This document shows positions 42,432-51,100 of a DNA stretch of 64,000 bases, piece by piece (the stretch's first letter is position 1; each line of letters opens with the position of its first letter). The DNA comes from Oscillospiraceae bacterium (lineage in GTDB: Bacteria; Bacillota; Clostridia; Oscillospirales; Ruminococcaceae). The stretch covers positions 1-64,000 of the forward strand of contig JAGZUF010000010.1 in assembly GCA_018380115.1 (NCBI GenBank), read 5' to 3'. The translations under genes were made by a program, and so were the position numbers. Under the pieces are notes generated by a model that saw nothing but the letters and a program-made list of their open reading frames with translations, had not been told where the DNA came from and searched no databases.

Positions 42432-43144
42432 CGGGCGCCTCCCGCGGCATTGGGCGGGCCATTGCGCTGGCCCTGGCCGCCGGAGGCTGCCGCGTGGCCG
42501 TGTGCTGGCACACATGTGAGGAGAAGGCGGAGCAGGTGTGCCGCGAAATAACCGCCATGGGCGGCACGGCAGCCCCGTTCAGAGTGGCAGTGCAAAGCGA
42601 GGCCGGCGTGGCCTGCATGTTCAGCGCCGTGCGCGGCGCGCTGGGCGAGCCGGACATTCTTGTGAACAACGCGGGCATAGCGGCCCAAAAGCTGTTTACA
42701 GACGTGACGGCCGATGAATGGGACGAGATGATGGCCGTACATGTGCGCGGTGCGTTTTTGTGCTGCAGAGCCGCGTTGCCGCATATGATTCGCCAAAAGT
42801 GGGGGCGCATTATCAACATCGCCTCCATGTGGGGGCAGGTGGGCGCTTCGTGCGAGGTGCCGTATTCCGCCGCCAAGGCGGCGCTTATTGGCCTTACGAA
42901 AGCGCTTGCCAAAGAGGAGGGCCCCAGCGGCGTGACGGTGAACTGCATTGCGCCCGGCGCGGTAGACACCGACATGATGGCTGGCTTTTCTGCGCAGGAC
43001 AGGGAGGCCCTGTGCGAGGAGACGCCGCTGTGCCGCCTTGGCACCCCGCAGGATATCGCTGCGGCTGCGGCATTTCTTGCCTCTGAACAGGCAGGCTTTA
43101 TCACCGGGCAGGTGCTGGGTGTGAACGGCGGCTTTGTGGTATGA
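42410..43144 (+). CDS. Short-chain dehydrogenase/reductase, FabG-like
   Basis: 244-residue classical SDR. Cofactor loop TGASRGIGRA at 9-18, NNAG near 88, catalytic Ser in NIASMWG and YSAAKAA with Tyr/Lys, and a C-terminal GQVLGVNGGF typical for 3-oxoacyl-ACP reductase-like enzymes. Because there are no other fatty-acid genes beside it, it could be FabG or one of the many SDRs of other substrates. The ATG overlaps tadA by 22 nt, with GGGGGAGAAG upstream, so the two are coupled. Confidence 0.88.
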   Translation: MEKTAVVTGASRGIGRAIALALAAGGCRVAVCWHTCEEKAEQVCREITAMGGTAAPFRVAVQSEAGVACMFSAVRGALGEPDILVNNAGIAAQKLFTDVTADEWDEMMAVHVRGAFLCCRAALPHMIRQKWGRIINIASMWGQVGASCEVPYSAAKAALIGLTKALAKEEGPSGVTVNCIAPGAVDTDMMAGFSAQDREALCEETPLCRLGTPQDIAAAAAFLASEQAGFITGQVLGVNGGFVV

Positions 43145-43314
43145 CGCGCCGCATTCTGCACACGAAGGCTTGGCGCAGGGCCGCTTTTGCGGGCGGCCTG
43201 CCTTATACGGCCCCGCACCGGAAAATGCAGGTGCCCCGGTGCCTGCACCCTGTGGCCCGCACAGCGTGGGCGCGTGCAATATGATGTGATTCCAGAAAAC
43301 GGGAGGGATGCGCC

Positions 43315-44208
43315 ATGGCGGCAAAAAACTCTATGTTCGAGCCGGAGGACACTGATATTCTGCAAGATATGTACGGCACAGACGCCGGACGGCTTACAGA
43401 ACAGCAGGAGGACATGTTCGGAACCGGACACGAAAGCGCCACAGGCGCATGCAGCGAGACTTTTGGTGCAGAGGCCGATTCCCCAAAGCTGGCAAAGCTC
43501 AGGTGGAAAAGGGGCTTCGGGCAGGGCGCCCGCGCGCAAAGCAGGGCACGGGCGCCGCGGCCGGACGGTGCGGGCGAGGCCGCCCGGAAAAGCAGGGGGC
43601 CAACGGCGCTTCTGTTGGCCGGCGCGGCAGTTATGGTGCTGCTTTGGGCCGCGGCCATCTTTATGGAAGGTGGAAGTAACCCCATAGCCGGGCTTTTCAG
43701 CGGGCGGCATGTGGAAAACCTGCAGCCCATGCGCGAGGCTGGGGAATACGCCCGGATGGACAGCTACTTCTACGCCAACGACTTGGATGTGTACGGCCAG
43801 GAGGATGAAACGCTGGCCCCCTACGCGCAGTGCGTGCGGCTTTATCTTATCAGGCAGGAGTTTTTCTGCGACTGGTATGACGCCGTGCACAAGGGCGATA
43901 TCGATGCCTGGAATATGGCTTACAAGGCACAGGAGATGCTGGCGATGCAGCGGGAAGAGGGTATATTGCCCGGAAATGAAGCGCAGTATGCGCTTAGCTG
44001 CGGCGAGATAAGCGCCTTTCTGCAGGTGCGTGCCGGTGTGAGCGGCGAGCTGCTGCAGGCTTTGGCCTCTGAGGAATACAGCGAGGCTGACAGCGCGCGG
44101 GATGAAGTGGAAATGCGCCTGAGTACGGCTATGGCAGACGCCTTTTTGAACGAGGGCCCGGGCGCCGCGGACGGCACGCCGGATATGGAGGGAGGCGAGG
44201 ACGCATGA
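43315..44208 (+). CDS. Single-pass membrane protein of unknown function
   Basis: 297 residues. A charged, low-complexity cytoplasmic N-terminus (about 1-95, acidic then Arg-rich), one hydrophobic segment (about 98-118), and an acidic helical extracytoplasmic part to the end. I do not recognise the family. Ribosome binding site GGGAGGG 6 nt before ATG. It ends in an ATGA overlap with the next unknown gene, so the two form a pair. No enzyme motif is seen. Confidence 0.7.
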   Translation: MAAKNSMFEPEDTDILQDMYGTDAGRLTEQQEDMFGTGHESATGACSETFGAEADSPKLAKLRWKRGFGQGARAQSRARAPRPDGAGEAARKSRGPTALLLAGAAVMVLLWAAAIFMEGGSNPIAGLFSGRHVENLQPMREAGEYARMDSYFYANDLDVYGQEDETLAPYAQCVRLYLIRQEFFCDWYDAVHKGDIDAWNMAYKAQEMLAMQREEGILPGNEAQYALSCGEISAFLQVRAGVSGELLQALASEEYSEADSARDEVEMRLSTAMADAFLNEGPGAADGTPDMEGGEDA

Positions 44209-44705
44209 AACTGCTGATTTGTGCATGCGCCGCCGTGTACGGCCTTGTGTGGGCTGTGCGGCACCCGTGCAGGACCATGCGCGGTGTGTGGGTGCGCCGG
44301 GGCATTGGCCTCCTGTGCTTTGTGCTGGCGGTGATCCCTGTGTTTTTCCTTGCACAGCACGCGGGTGTGCGGCAGGAGGCGCTGTACGATTTTCAGGAGG
44401 ATTCTGTGCGCGAGGCATACAGCGCGCAGGCCTTCCTGCGGGAGGACGCCGATTTCTACAGCCTGGAAAGCACCATGCAGTATTCCGGCGCATGGGACGG
44501 AACCTACGGCCCGTATTGGGAGATCCTGCATGGGGCCCAGCTGGACGCCCAGCGCCGCCACCTGCTGGAGGCCGTGGAGGCGGGCGCATCCGGGCAGGAC
44601 GAATATGCCGCCCTCGCACAGCAGGCAGGCGAAGAGCTGCGCCGCCTGGCGGAAGAGAGCGAGCATGCGGAAAACCGCGCTTTGCTGGAAAAATGGGCAA
44701 ACTGA
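44205..44705 (+). CDS. Membrane-anchored hypothetical protein
   Basis: 166 residues with one or two hydrophobic segments (about 3-20 and 34-52) joined by a basic loop, then an acidic, helical C-terminal part. Unknown family. Its ATG overlaps the stop of the preceding unknown membrane protein. Both proteins have a small membrane part and a charged helical external part, so they may form a complex (inference). Confidence 0.7.
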   Translation: MKLLICACAAVYGLVWAVRHPCRTMRGVWVRRGIGLLCFVLAVIPVFFLAQHAGVRQEALYDFQEDSVREAYSAQAFLREDADFYSLESTMQYSGAWDGTYGPYWEILHGAQLDAQRRHLLEAVEAGASGQDEYAALAQQAGEELRRLAEESEHAENRALLEKWAN

Positions 44706-44769
44706 GCTTATCCGGCGCCCGCGCTGCGGCGCAGGGCGCATGGGAAAAAGAAAAAGGAGCTGTTTTATT

Positions 44770-44970
44770 ATGACGATTACAAAAGACACGATTTTGGGTG
44801 ATATTCTGGACGCGGCGCCGCAGACGGCGCCCATCTTTCTCTCCATCGGCATGCACTGCTTGGGCTGCCCGGCCTCGCGCGGCGAGACGGTGGAGCAGGC
44901 CTGTTATGTGCACGGGCAGGACGTGGACGCCCTGCTGGCGAAGCTGAATGCCGCCGTGGCTGGGGAATGA
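44770..44970 (+). CDS. DUF1858 domain protein
   Basis: 66-residue protein of the DUF1858 family, with the fingerprint ITKDTILGDIL and GMHCLGCPASRGETVEQAC; two cysteines in the HCLGC motif. These small proteins are linked to hybrid-cluster and ferredoxin-like redox proteins in anaerobes; function not established. AAGGAG lies 10 nt before the ATG. The stop falls inside the possible start region of the next gene. Confidence 0.88.
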   Translation: MTITKDTILGDILDAAPQTAPIFLSIGMHCLGCPASRGETVEQACYVHGQDVDALLAKLNAAVAGE

Positions 44971-45712
44971 GTTGCAGGTGACGGCTGAAAAGCAGGAGCA
45001 GCTGCCGCCAGTGCCCGCGCTGGATGCGCGGCTGCTGGCGGCGGCGGCCTATGTGCGCCGCGGCGCGCTGGTGGCAGATATTGGGTGCGACCACGGCAAA
45101 CTTGCCGTGTACCTGGCGCGCACAGGCGCCGCGCGCCGCGTGGTGGCGGCGGATATACGCCCCGCACCGCTGGCGCGTGCGCGCGCGCTTGTGGAAAAGC
45201 ACAGGTGTGGGGCGGCAGTAGAGTGCCGCTTGGGCGACGGCCTGCATGTACTGTCGCCGGACGAGGCGGATGATATCGTTATCGCCGGAGTGTCCGGCGT
45301 GACGGCGGCCGAAATGCTGGCCGCTGCACCGCAGTTCTGGCGGGCGGGCAAGCGGTTCATTTTTGTGCCGGCCACCAAGCGCGCAGAGCTGCGCGGCTGG
45401 CTGTGGAAAAATGGCTTTTCGCTTTTGGATGAAACACCTGTGCAGGCCGCGGGCCGTTTTTATACAGCATTGTGCGCAGAGTACACGGGGCGGGTGCGGG
45501 AGCCTTCGCTGCTGGAATGCGCAGTTGGCCTTGCCGCAAAGCCGACGCCGGCTGCGGCGGGTTATCTGCGCCATGTGGCAAAGCTGGTGCGCAAATATAC
45601 GCTGGGCGTGCCCCTGGCGGAAAATGCGCCCTTTGTGCAGCTGGCCGGGCAGGTGGATGCCATGGCGGAACGATGTGAACAGGAGGCGCAGAAATGGATG
45701 CTGAAAAAGTGA
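44948..45712 (+). CDS. trmK: tRNA (adenine(22)-N1)-methyltransferase TrmK
   Basis: 254-residue SAM-dependent methyltransferase that modifies A22 of tRNA in Firmicutes. SAM loop VADIGCDHGKL, then AADIRPAPL and the IAGVSGVTAAEML segment. Three starts are possible: ATG 44948 (overlapping the DUF1858 gene by 23 nt), TTG 44972 (after GGGGA) and GTG 44978; 44948 is listed as the longest, while 44972 has the better ribosome binding site. It overlaps the Nif3-like gene by 19 nt, a neighbourhood (trmK-nif3-like) usual in Firmicutes. Confidence 0.9.
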   Translation: MPPWLGNELQVTAEKQEQLPPVPALDARLLAAAAYVRRGALVADIGCDHGKLAVYLARTGAARRVVAADIRPAPLARARALVEKHRCGAAVECRLGDGLHVLSPDEADDIVIAGVSGVTAAEMLAAAPQFWRAGKRFIFVPATKRAELRGWLWKNGFSLLDETPVQAAGRFYTALCAEYTGRVREPSLLECAVGLAAKPTPAAAGYLRHVAKLVRKYTLGVPLAENAPFVQLAGQVDAMAERCEQEAQKWMLKK

Positions 45713-46461
45713 CTGTGCAGCAGCTTGCGGAAGCGCTGGACAGGTGGGCCCCGTGGGCCGGGGCGGAGAGCTGGGACAATGTGGGCGTGCTGGCCGGCGC
45801 AGATGCACCATTTTCCGCCGTGTTGTGCGCGCTGGACATCACGCCCGCTGTGGTGTGTGAGGCCGTGCGCCGCGGGTGCGGCGCTGTGGTGAGCCATCAC
45901 CCGGTCATCTTTTCGCCGCTGAAGGCGCTTATGCCCGGCACTGCGCCGTATCTGCTGGCGCAGCACGGCGTTGCCGCCGTGTGCGCGCACACGAATCTGG
46001 ACAAGGCCGCAGGCGGCGTGGGCGATGCACTGGCCGCGTCTCTGGGCCTTTCCTCCATAGAGCCCTGCGGCGAATACTGCCGCAGAGGCGCCTTGCCATG
46101 CCAAATGACGGCGCGTGAGCTTGCCGCCCATGTGCAGGCGGCGCTGGGTGCGCCGGTGCGCTTTGCAGACGCGGGCGCGCCGGTGCGCACGGTGGGCGTC
46201 ATTTCCGGCGCAGGCAACGAGCTGTGGGCCGAGGCGAAGGCCGCGGGCTGCGACGCTTTCGTCACCGGTGAAATGGGCCACCACGACGCGCTGGATGCGC
46301 TGGAGGCAGGGCTCACCTGCGTTGTCAGCACGCATCACGCCACCGAGCGCGTCATCGTGCCGGTGCTGGCACAGCGCCTGCGCGCCGCATTCCCGGGCCT
46401 CTCCGTGCTGGAGAGTGAGACGGACACCGAGCCGTTCCGCGCGCTGCAGGCCGGCGCATAA
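45694..46461 (+). CDS. Nif3-like dinuclear metal centre protein
   Basis: 255-residue Nif3/YqfO-family protein (GTP cyclohydrolase I type 2/NIF3). Metal-ligand residues appear in SHHPVIF, HTNLD and STHHATER. B. subtilis YqfO is longer by an inserted PII-like domain; this protein is the short form without it. The function of the family is unresolved. Coupled to trmK by overlap. The ATG is preceded by GGAGG about 7 nt upstream within trmK. Confidence 0.9.
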   Translation: MDAEKVTVQQLAEALDRWAPWAGAESWDNVGVLAGADAPFSAVLCALDITPAVVCEAVRRGCGAVVSHHPVIFSPLKALMPGTAPYLLAQHGVAAVCAHTNLDKAAGGVGDALAASLGLSSIEPCGEYCRRGALPCQMTARELAAHVQAALGAPVRFADAGAPVRTVGVISGAGNELWAEAKAAGCDAFVTGEMGHHDALDALEAGLTCVVSTHHATERVIVPVLAQRLRAAFPGLSVLESETDTEPFRALQAGA

Positions 46462-46874
46462 AAAGGCGCAGCAAAAGAATGAAAAAGAAATAAGCCGGTA
46501 TGGGGGTTGCGCCGCGTTCGTATGGCAGCGCAGCTTTTGCCGTCTGAAGTATAATAGCTCATGCCGGTGAGCCCTTTTGTGCGGGCGGATTGGAGAGACG
46601 GTGCCGCCCCCCCCTCTTGCCCTTTGCCCGTGCCGTTTCTATGTGCGGCGCCTGCAAAAGGGGCGCGGGCATGCGGGCCGGGGCCGTGCGGCGCGGGGCA
46701 CATTTTTAGCCCGGCAGGCATTGTACTTTCTGCGCGGATGTGTGTACGGAAAGTGCGGTGCGCGGAGTGATGCCCCTGCGCTGCTTTTGGCGCAGAGGAC
46801 CTGTGACGCTGGCTGCTTCTTGTTCTGTACGCTGTAAAAAGCGTGGAGAGACAATGGAAAAAAGGAGAAATCGT
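46462..46874. other. Intergenic region upstream of rqcH
   Basis: About 410 bp. A perfect TATAAT occurs at 46550-46555 without a convincing -35 partner, and a run of eight C lies near 46607-46614. No gene is supported; the start of rqcH at 46875 is fixed by its ribosome binding site, not by longer in-frame extensions. Confidence 0.45.
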
Positions 46875-48617
46875 ATGGCACTGGATGCCGCCTTGCTGGA
46901 ACTGACGGCGCGCGAGCTGAAGCAGAGGCTTGCAGACGCGCGCATTGATAAAATATTTGAGCCCACGCGCGACGAAGTGGTGCTGCACTTGCGCACCCGC
47001 ACGGAAAGTCACCGTCTGCTGGTGTCTGCGCGCAGCGGCTCTGCCCGCGTGTGCATTACGCAGGAGACATTTGAAAACCCGGCTGCGCCGCCCTCGTTCT
47101 GCATGCTGCTGCGTAAGCATTTTTCCGGCGGCAGGCTTGTGGACGTCCGTGTGATACCGGGCGAGCGCATTGCCTTTTTCGATTTTGCGTGTACAAATGA
47201 GATGGGTGACAGCGTGTGCAACACCCTGGCGGCCGAGCTGATGGGCCGCTATTCCAACATCGTTCTGGTGCAGGGCGGCAAGATACTCGACGCGCTCAAG
47301 CGTGTGGATTTTGAGGCCAGCGCAGTGCGCCAGCTTCTGCCGGGGCTGCCCTACACGCTCCCCCCAAAGCCGGACAGGCCCCTGCTCATGCAGGCGCCGC
47401 CGCAGGCACTGGCGGCCCTGTGCGCGCAGAAGGACATGCCGGTGGCCGATGCGCTGATGAAGGCCACGGGCGGCTGCGGCCCTGCGGTGTGCCGTGAGGC
47501 AGCCTTCCGTGCGTTCGGCACAGAGGATATATATGCGGCGGCCATGACGGAGGCCCAGTGCGCGGCTCTTGCGGCGCAGCTGGAAGAGCTGCAGGCCGTG
47601 TGGCGCGCTGGGGGGACGCCCACTGCTGTGGTGAACGCAGAGGGCAGGCCCGTCGAATTCTCTTTTGTGCCCCTGCACCAGTATGGGGAAACATGTTCGC
47701 TTGTGCCCTATGAGAGCTGTTCCGCACTGCTGGAGGGCTACTATGCGGCAAAGGATAAGGCCGAACGGCTGCGCCAGCGCTCGAAAGACCTTGCAAAAAC
47801 AGTGAAGAACCTGTACGAGCGTGCCCAGCGAAAGCTTTCGGCACGGCGCGCCGAGCAGGAGGAGAGCGAGCAGAGCGGCCATTTGCGCGTGTGGGGCGAG
47901 CTGCTGATGGCAAACCTGTGGGCGCTGCGCAAGGGCGACAGGGCCGCTGCCGTGACAAATTACTATACAGGCGAGACAGAGAATATCCCGCTGGATGTGC
48001 GCCTTTCGCCCACGGCGAACGCGCAGAAATATTTTAAGGAATACAAGAAAAAGCAGACGGCGGCAAAGGTGCTGCGCCAGCTTATTGAGGAATCGCAGGC
48101 CGAGGTTGCTTATCTGGAGACTGTCCTGTACGAGGTGGGCCAGGCCGAGGGCGAGGCGGCTCTGGCTGAAGTGCGGGAAGAGCTGCGTGCGGGCGGCTAT
48201 CTCAAGCGCTCGCGCCAGAAAGAGAAAAAGCAGAAGCCGGCAGACTTTATCCGCTACCGCTCTTCCGACGGTTTTGTTATTCTGGTGGGGCGCAACAATA
48301 TGCAGAACGAAAAGCTCACACTGAAGACAGCACGCGGGCGGGATGTGTGGTTCCATGTGAAAAATGCGCCCGGCAGCCATGTGGTGGTGCTGTGCGAAGG
48401 GCAGGAGGTGCCCAACCGCACCAAAACTGAAGCGGCCATACTAGCGGCATATCATTCCAGCCAGAACGGCGGTGCGAAGGTGCCGGTGGATTATACTTTT
48501 GTAAAGCATATCCGAAAGACAGGCGGCCTGCGCCCGGGCATGGTGCTTTATGATATTTACGAAACAGCGTACGTTACGCCGGATGCGGCCCTTGCCGCGC
48601 GCCTTGCCGGGAGATGA
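46875..48617 (+). CDS. rqcH: NFACT-family ribosome quality control protein RqcH
   Basis: 580-residue Rqc2/RqcH homologue (formerly FbpA/fibronectin-binding). It binds obstructed 50S-peptidyl-tRNA and recruits tRNA-Ala to add C-terminal alanine tails. Layout: NFACT-N with LDAALLELTARELKQRL at the start, HhH region in the middle, two coiled-coil helices (about 330-450, rich in Arg/Lys/Glu) and the C-terminal NFACT-R domain (RYRSSDGFVILVGRNNMQNE, DVWFHVKNAPGSHVV). Start at 46875 follows AAGGAG by 7 nt; in-frame ATGs further up lack this site. Followed by the large membrane protein gene after about 100 nt. Confidence 0.93.
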   Translation: MALDAALLELTARELKQRLADARIDKIFEPTRDEVVLHLRTRTESHRLLVSARSGSARVCITQETFENPAAPPSFCMLLRKHFSGGRLVDVRVIPGERIAFFDFACTNEMGDSVCNTLAAELMGRYSNIVLVQGGKILDALKRVDFEASAVRQLLPGLPYTLPPKPDRPLLMQAPPQALAALCAQKDMPVADALMKATGGCGPAVCREAAFRAFGTEDIYAAAMTEAQCAALAAQLEELQAVWRAGGTPTAVVNAEGRPVEFSFVPLHQYGETCSLVPYESCSALLEGYYAAKDKAERLRQRSKDLAKTVKNLYERAQRKLSARRAEQEESEQSGHLRVWGELLMANLWALRKGDRAAAVTNYYTGETENIPLDVRLSPTANAQKYFKEYKKKQTAAKVLRQLIEESQAEVAYLETVLYEVGQAEGEAALAEVREELRAGGYLKRSRQKEKKQKPADFIRYRSSDGFVILVGRNNMQNEKLTLKTARGRDVWFHVKNAPGSHVVVLCEGQEVPNRTKTEAAILAAYHSSQNGGAKVPVDYTFVKHIRKTGGLRPGMVLYDIYETAYVTPDAALAARLAGR

Positions 48618-48713
48618 GATGCTATGCGCAGTGCGCAGCCGTGCCCGCAGGTGCGGCCGAGGCCGGGTTATTTCCCAGGAAACGGTGCTGCCGGGCAGAG
48701 AGAAAGGGGAGAC

Positions 48714-50258
48714 ATGCGGATGATGCGGATCAGGGCAGGTGTGTGCAAAGCGGGGCTTGCCTTCAGCAGCGCCCTGCTGGCGCTGATTTTTGCCGTGGCG
48801 TGGCTGTGGAACACGGCGTTTTCATTTTCCCCGCTGGTGCAGGGGGGGCTGATGGCCGTTTGGCTGGGCGCCCTGCTGGCCGCCTGGGCGGCGACCCAGC
48901 GCCGCGGCCTTTTGGAGGAATTGGTGCGCTGGCGCTGGCAGCTTCTGGCGGCCGTAGTGCTGGCTGTGGCCTGCGCGCAGTTTTTTGTGGGCCTTGCCAC
49001 ACGCCAGACGCTGACGGATGATTACGGCAGCGTGGTGAACGGCGCGCTGCTATATGCCCAGCAGGGGAAAAGCGCGGCGTTTGCCCAGCAATATCAGTGG
49101 TATTTGAACCACTGGCCCAACAACCGCGGCATCTTCTTTTTGCTGGCGCTGTTCTTTCGTGTGCTTACGGTGCTGGGCTTCGGCGGCCAGTGGTACACAG
49201 GCATGGTGTGCCTGGGCCATCTCAGCTTTGCAGTGGCTGCCGTGTGTACATTCGCTTACCTGGGCCGCGCATTCGGTGCAAAGGCATCGCTTGCTTTTCT
49301 GCCGTTGTATGCGCTGTTTGCGCCGGTATACTTCCAGTCCAGCGTGGCGTATACTGACACACTCTCTATCTGGGCGGCGCCTGCGGCGCTGCTTTTGTGG
49401 CAGATAGGCCGCGATGCTGCGCACTGGCGCCCACGCCTTGCCGCGTGGGCCGCCTGTGCAATATGCCTGGGCGTTGGATACGAAGTAAAAGGCTCGGTGG
49501 CCGTGGTGCTGGCGGCGCTGTGCTGCGAGGCGCTGGTGTGCCTGCCGTGGCGCCGCACGCTGGCGGCCCTGGCCGTGCTGGGCTGCGGTTTTGCACTGGT
49601 GCACGGCGCTGCGGGCCTTGTGTATGCGCGCAGCGGCGTTGTCACGCCTGAGCTGCGCCAGACGGCAGAAATGCCCACCTCGTTCTGGGTGATGATGGGC
49701 CTTGGCGAGCCGGACGGTGCATACAGCGTGGAGGATGAGCGCGAGATCATGTACCGCCAGACAAAAGAGGAACGGCAGGCCTATGCCGCAGGGGTCATCC
49801 GCGCCCGCCTGGAGGAAAAGGGCACAGCAGGACTGCCTGCGTTTCTGATGCGCAAAACGGCGCGCACATTTGGCGCCGGCAACGGCGAAATTTACTATTC
49901 GCTCTCACGCGGGCCGCTGCAGCCGGGCCATGCCGTCTATTCGTATATTCTGGAGGATGGCCCGCATTTTGGCCTGTTCAATAATGCGGCGCAGTGCGTT
50001 TACCTGTCGTTCTATATTCTGGGCATTGCCGGTGCGCTGGCGTCCGTGCGCAGAAAGGGCGCCCCTGCTGTGTGTGCGCCGTGGGCTGCGCTGGCGGGGT
50101 TTTACTTGTTCATGCTGCTGTGGGAGTCCAACCACCGCCAGCTGGTGAACCAGTGGCCGCTTTACTGGGCAGCGGCTGCTGCGGGGCTGGCTGCCCTGGG
50201 CAGCTTCGCTGCACAGCGGCTGCCGAGGGGCCTTCATGCGCAGAATGTACAAAACTAA
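48714..50258 (+). CDS. Large polytopic membrane protein, GT-C glycosyltransferase-like
   Basis: 514 residues, about eleven hydrophobic segments. The first external loop has TRQTLTDDYGSVVNGA with an Asp-Asp pair, and NHWPNNRGIFFLL follows, typical of GT-C sugar transferases acting on polyprenyl-linked sugars. The C-terminal part ends with the ...ESNHRQLVNQWPLYW loop. Possible ATGs at 48714, 48720 and 48723 share the ribosome binding site AGGGGAG; 48714 is listed. Same general architecture as the gene at 29504-31207, with little direct sequence similarity seen. Substrate unknown. Confidence 0.65.
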   Translation: MRMMRIRAGVCKAGLAFSSALLALIFAVAWLWNTAFSFSPLVQGGLMAVWLGALLAAWAATQRRGLLEELVRWRWQLLAAVVLAVACAQFFVGLATRQTLTDDYGSVVNGALLYAQQGKSAAFAQQYQWYLNHWPNNRGIFFLLALFFRVLTVLGFGGQWYTGMVCLGHLSFAVAAVCTFAYLGRAFGAKASLAFLPLYALFAPVYFQSSVAYTDTLSIWAAPAALLLWQIGRDAAHWRPRLAAWAACAICLGVGYEVKGSVAVVLAALCCEALVCLPWRRTLAALAVLGCGFALVHGAAGLVYARSGVVTPELRQTAEMPTSFWVMMGLGEPDGAYSVEDEREIMYRQTKEERQAYAAGVIRARLEEKGTAGLPAFLMRKTARTFGAGNGEIYYSLSRGPLQPGHAVYSYILEDGPHFGLFNNAAQCVYLSFYILGIAGALASVRRKGAPAVCAPWAALAGFYLFMLLWESNHRQLVNQWPLYWAAAAAGLAALGSFAAQRLPRGLHAQNVQN

Positions 50259-50319
50259 GCGGAAAAATTTTTCGTGCGGGCACAAAACGGAGAAAAATGA
50301 AAAAAACCATCATTTTCAA

Positions 50320-50348
50320 AAAAGCCCTTGCAAAATGCAGGGGCTTTT
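50320..50348 (+). terminator. Terminator overlapping the ribosomal operon promoter
   Basis: 13-bp stem with one G-T pair (AAAAGCCCTTGCA/TGCAGGGGCTTTT, 50320-50332 with 50336-50348), 3-nt loop, ending in TTTT. The A and T outer pairs would form the terminating T run. Confidence 0.75.
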
Positions 50349-50356
50349 GGTATGAT
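50328..50356 (+). promoter_or_regulatory. Promoter of the S10 ribosomal operon
   Basis: TTGCAA (50328-50333), 17-bp spacer, TATGAT (50351-50356). The -35 box lies inside the terminator stem and the spacer covers its other arm. Confidence 0.7.
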
Positions 50357-50362
50357 AATTAG

Positions 50363-50673
50363 GCGACTGCGAATGCCCTGCATTCCGCAGGGCTCGATAT
50401 GCGTTGACGCGGGAGGTTGCGGCGCCATGCGCGCCGGTTTTTCCGCCGAGTATGTCCGATCAAGAACCGGGCGAAAGAATACTGGATGCAAAGGGATACG
50501 TTCCCCGATGACTTGTCTCGGTGAACCAATGTCTGCACACTTTGCCAGAAAGTGTTCCGGGAGAACTGCACAGCGGTTCACCGGCTTTTCTACTGCCAAG
50601 GCGTGAGACACCCGGCGCAGTGTTCAGTATCCATCGAACCGCCCCACGCATAATTTTACAGGAGGCGAAAACA
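50363..50673 (+). promoter_or_regulatory. Untranslated leader of the S10 operon
   Basis: About 310 nt with no gene. It begins with a stem GCCCTGC/GCAGGGC (50375-50381 with 50387-50393). The long leader is consistent with ribosomal-protein feedback control, as in other S10 operons, but I do not recognise a described binding site. Confidence 0.5.
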
Positions 50674-50985
50674 ATGGCAGTCAAAGAGAAAATCAGGATC
50701 CGTCTGAAGAGCTACGATGCCGCGCTGATCGACACGGCGGCGGAGAAGATCGTGGAGACGGCCAAGCGCACGGGCGCCCGTGTGTCTGGCCCCATCCCTC
50801 TTCCCACCGACAAAGAGGTCGTCACGATCCTGCGCGCTGTCCACAAATATAAGGACAGCCGCGAGCAGTTCGAGACGCGCACGCACAAGCGCTTGATCGA
50901 CATCCTGAAGCCGTCCAACAAGACGGTGGAGGCTCTTACGAGCCTGCAGCTCCCCGCTGGCGTCGAAATTGAGATCAAGCTGTAA
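50674..50985 (+). CDS. rpsJ: 30S ribosomal protein S10
   Basis: 103-residue S10, first gene of the operon, in the 30S head and also NusE of the antitermination complex. Sequence IRIRLKSYDAALID and KRLIDILKPSNKTVEALTSL are family-standard. AGGAGG lies 8-9 nt before the ATG. A structured spacer of 115 nt with stem GGCAGGCG/CGCCTGTC near 51055-51071 separates it from rplC. Confidence 0.99.
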   Translation: MAVKEKIRIRLKSYDAALIDTAAEKIVETAKRTGARVSGPIPLPTDKEVVTILRAVHKYKDSREQFETRTHKRLIDILKPSNKTVEALTSLQLPAGVEIEIKL

Positions 50986-51100
50986 TTCCTGCAAGGGCAG
51001 GACAATGCAGCGGGTTCTCCGTATTTTGAAACGTAAAGCGGAGAGGTCATGTTGGCAGGCGCCGCCTGTCAACCAATAACCTTATTAGGAGGCAAAACAA

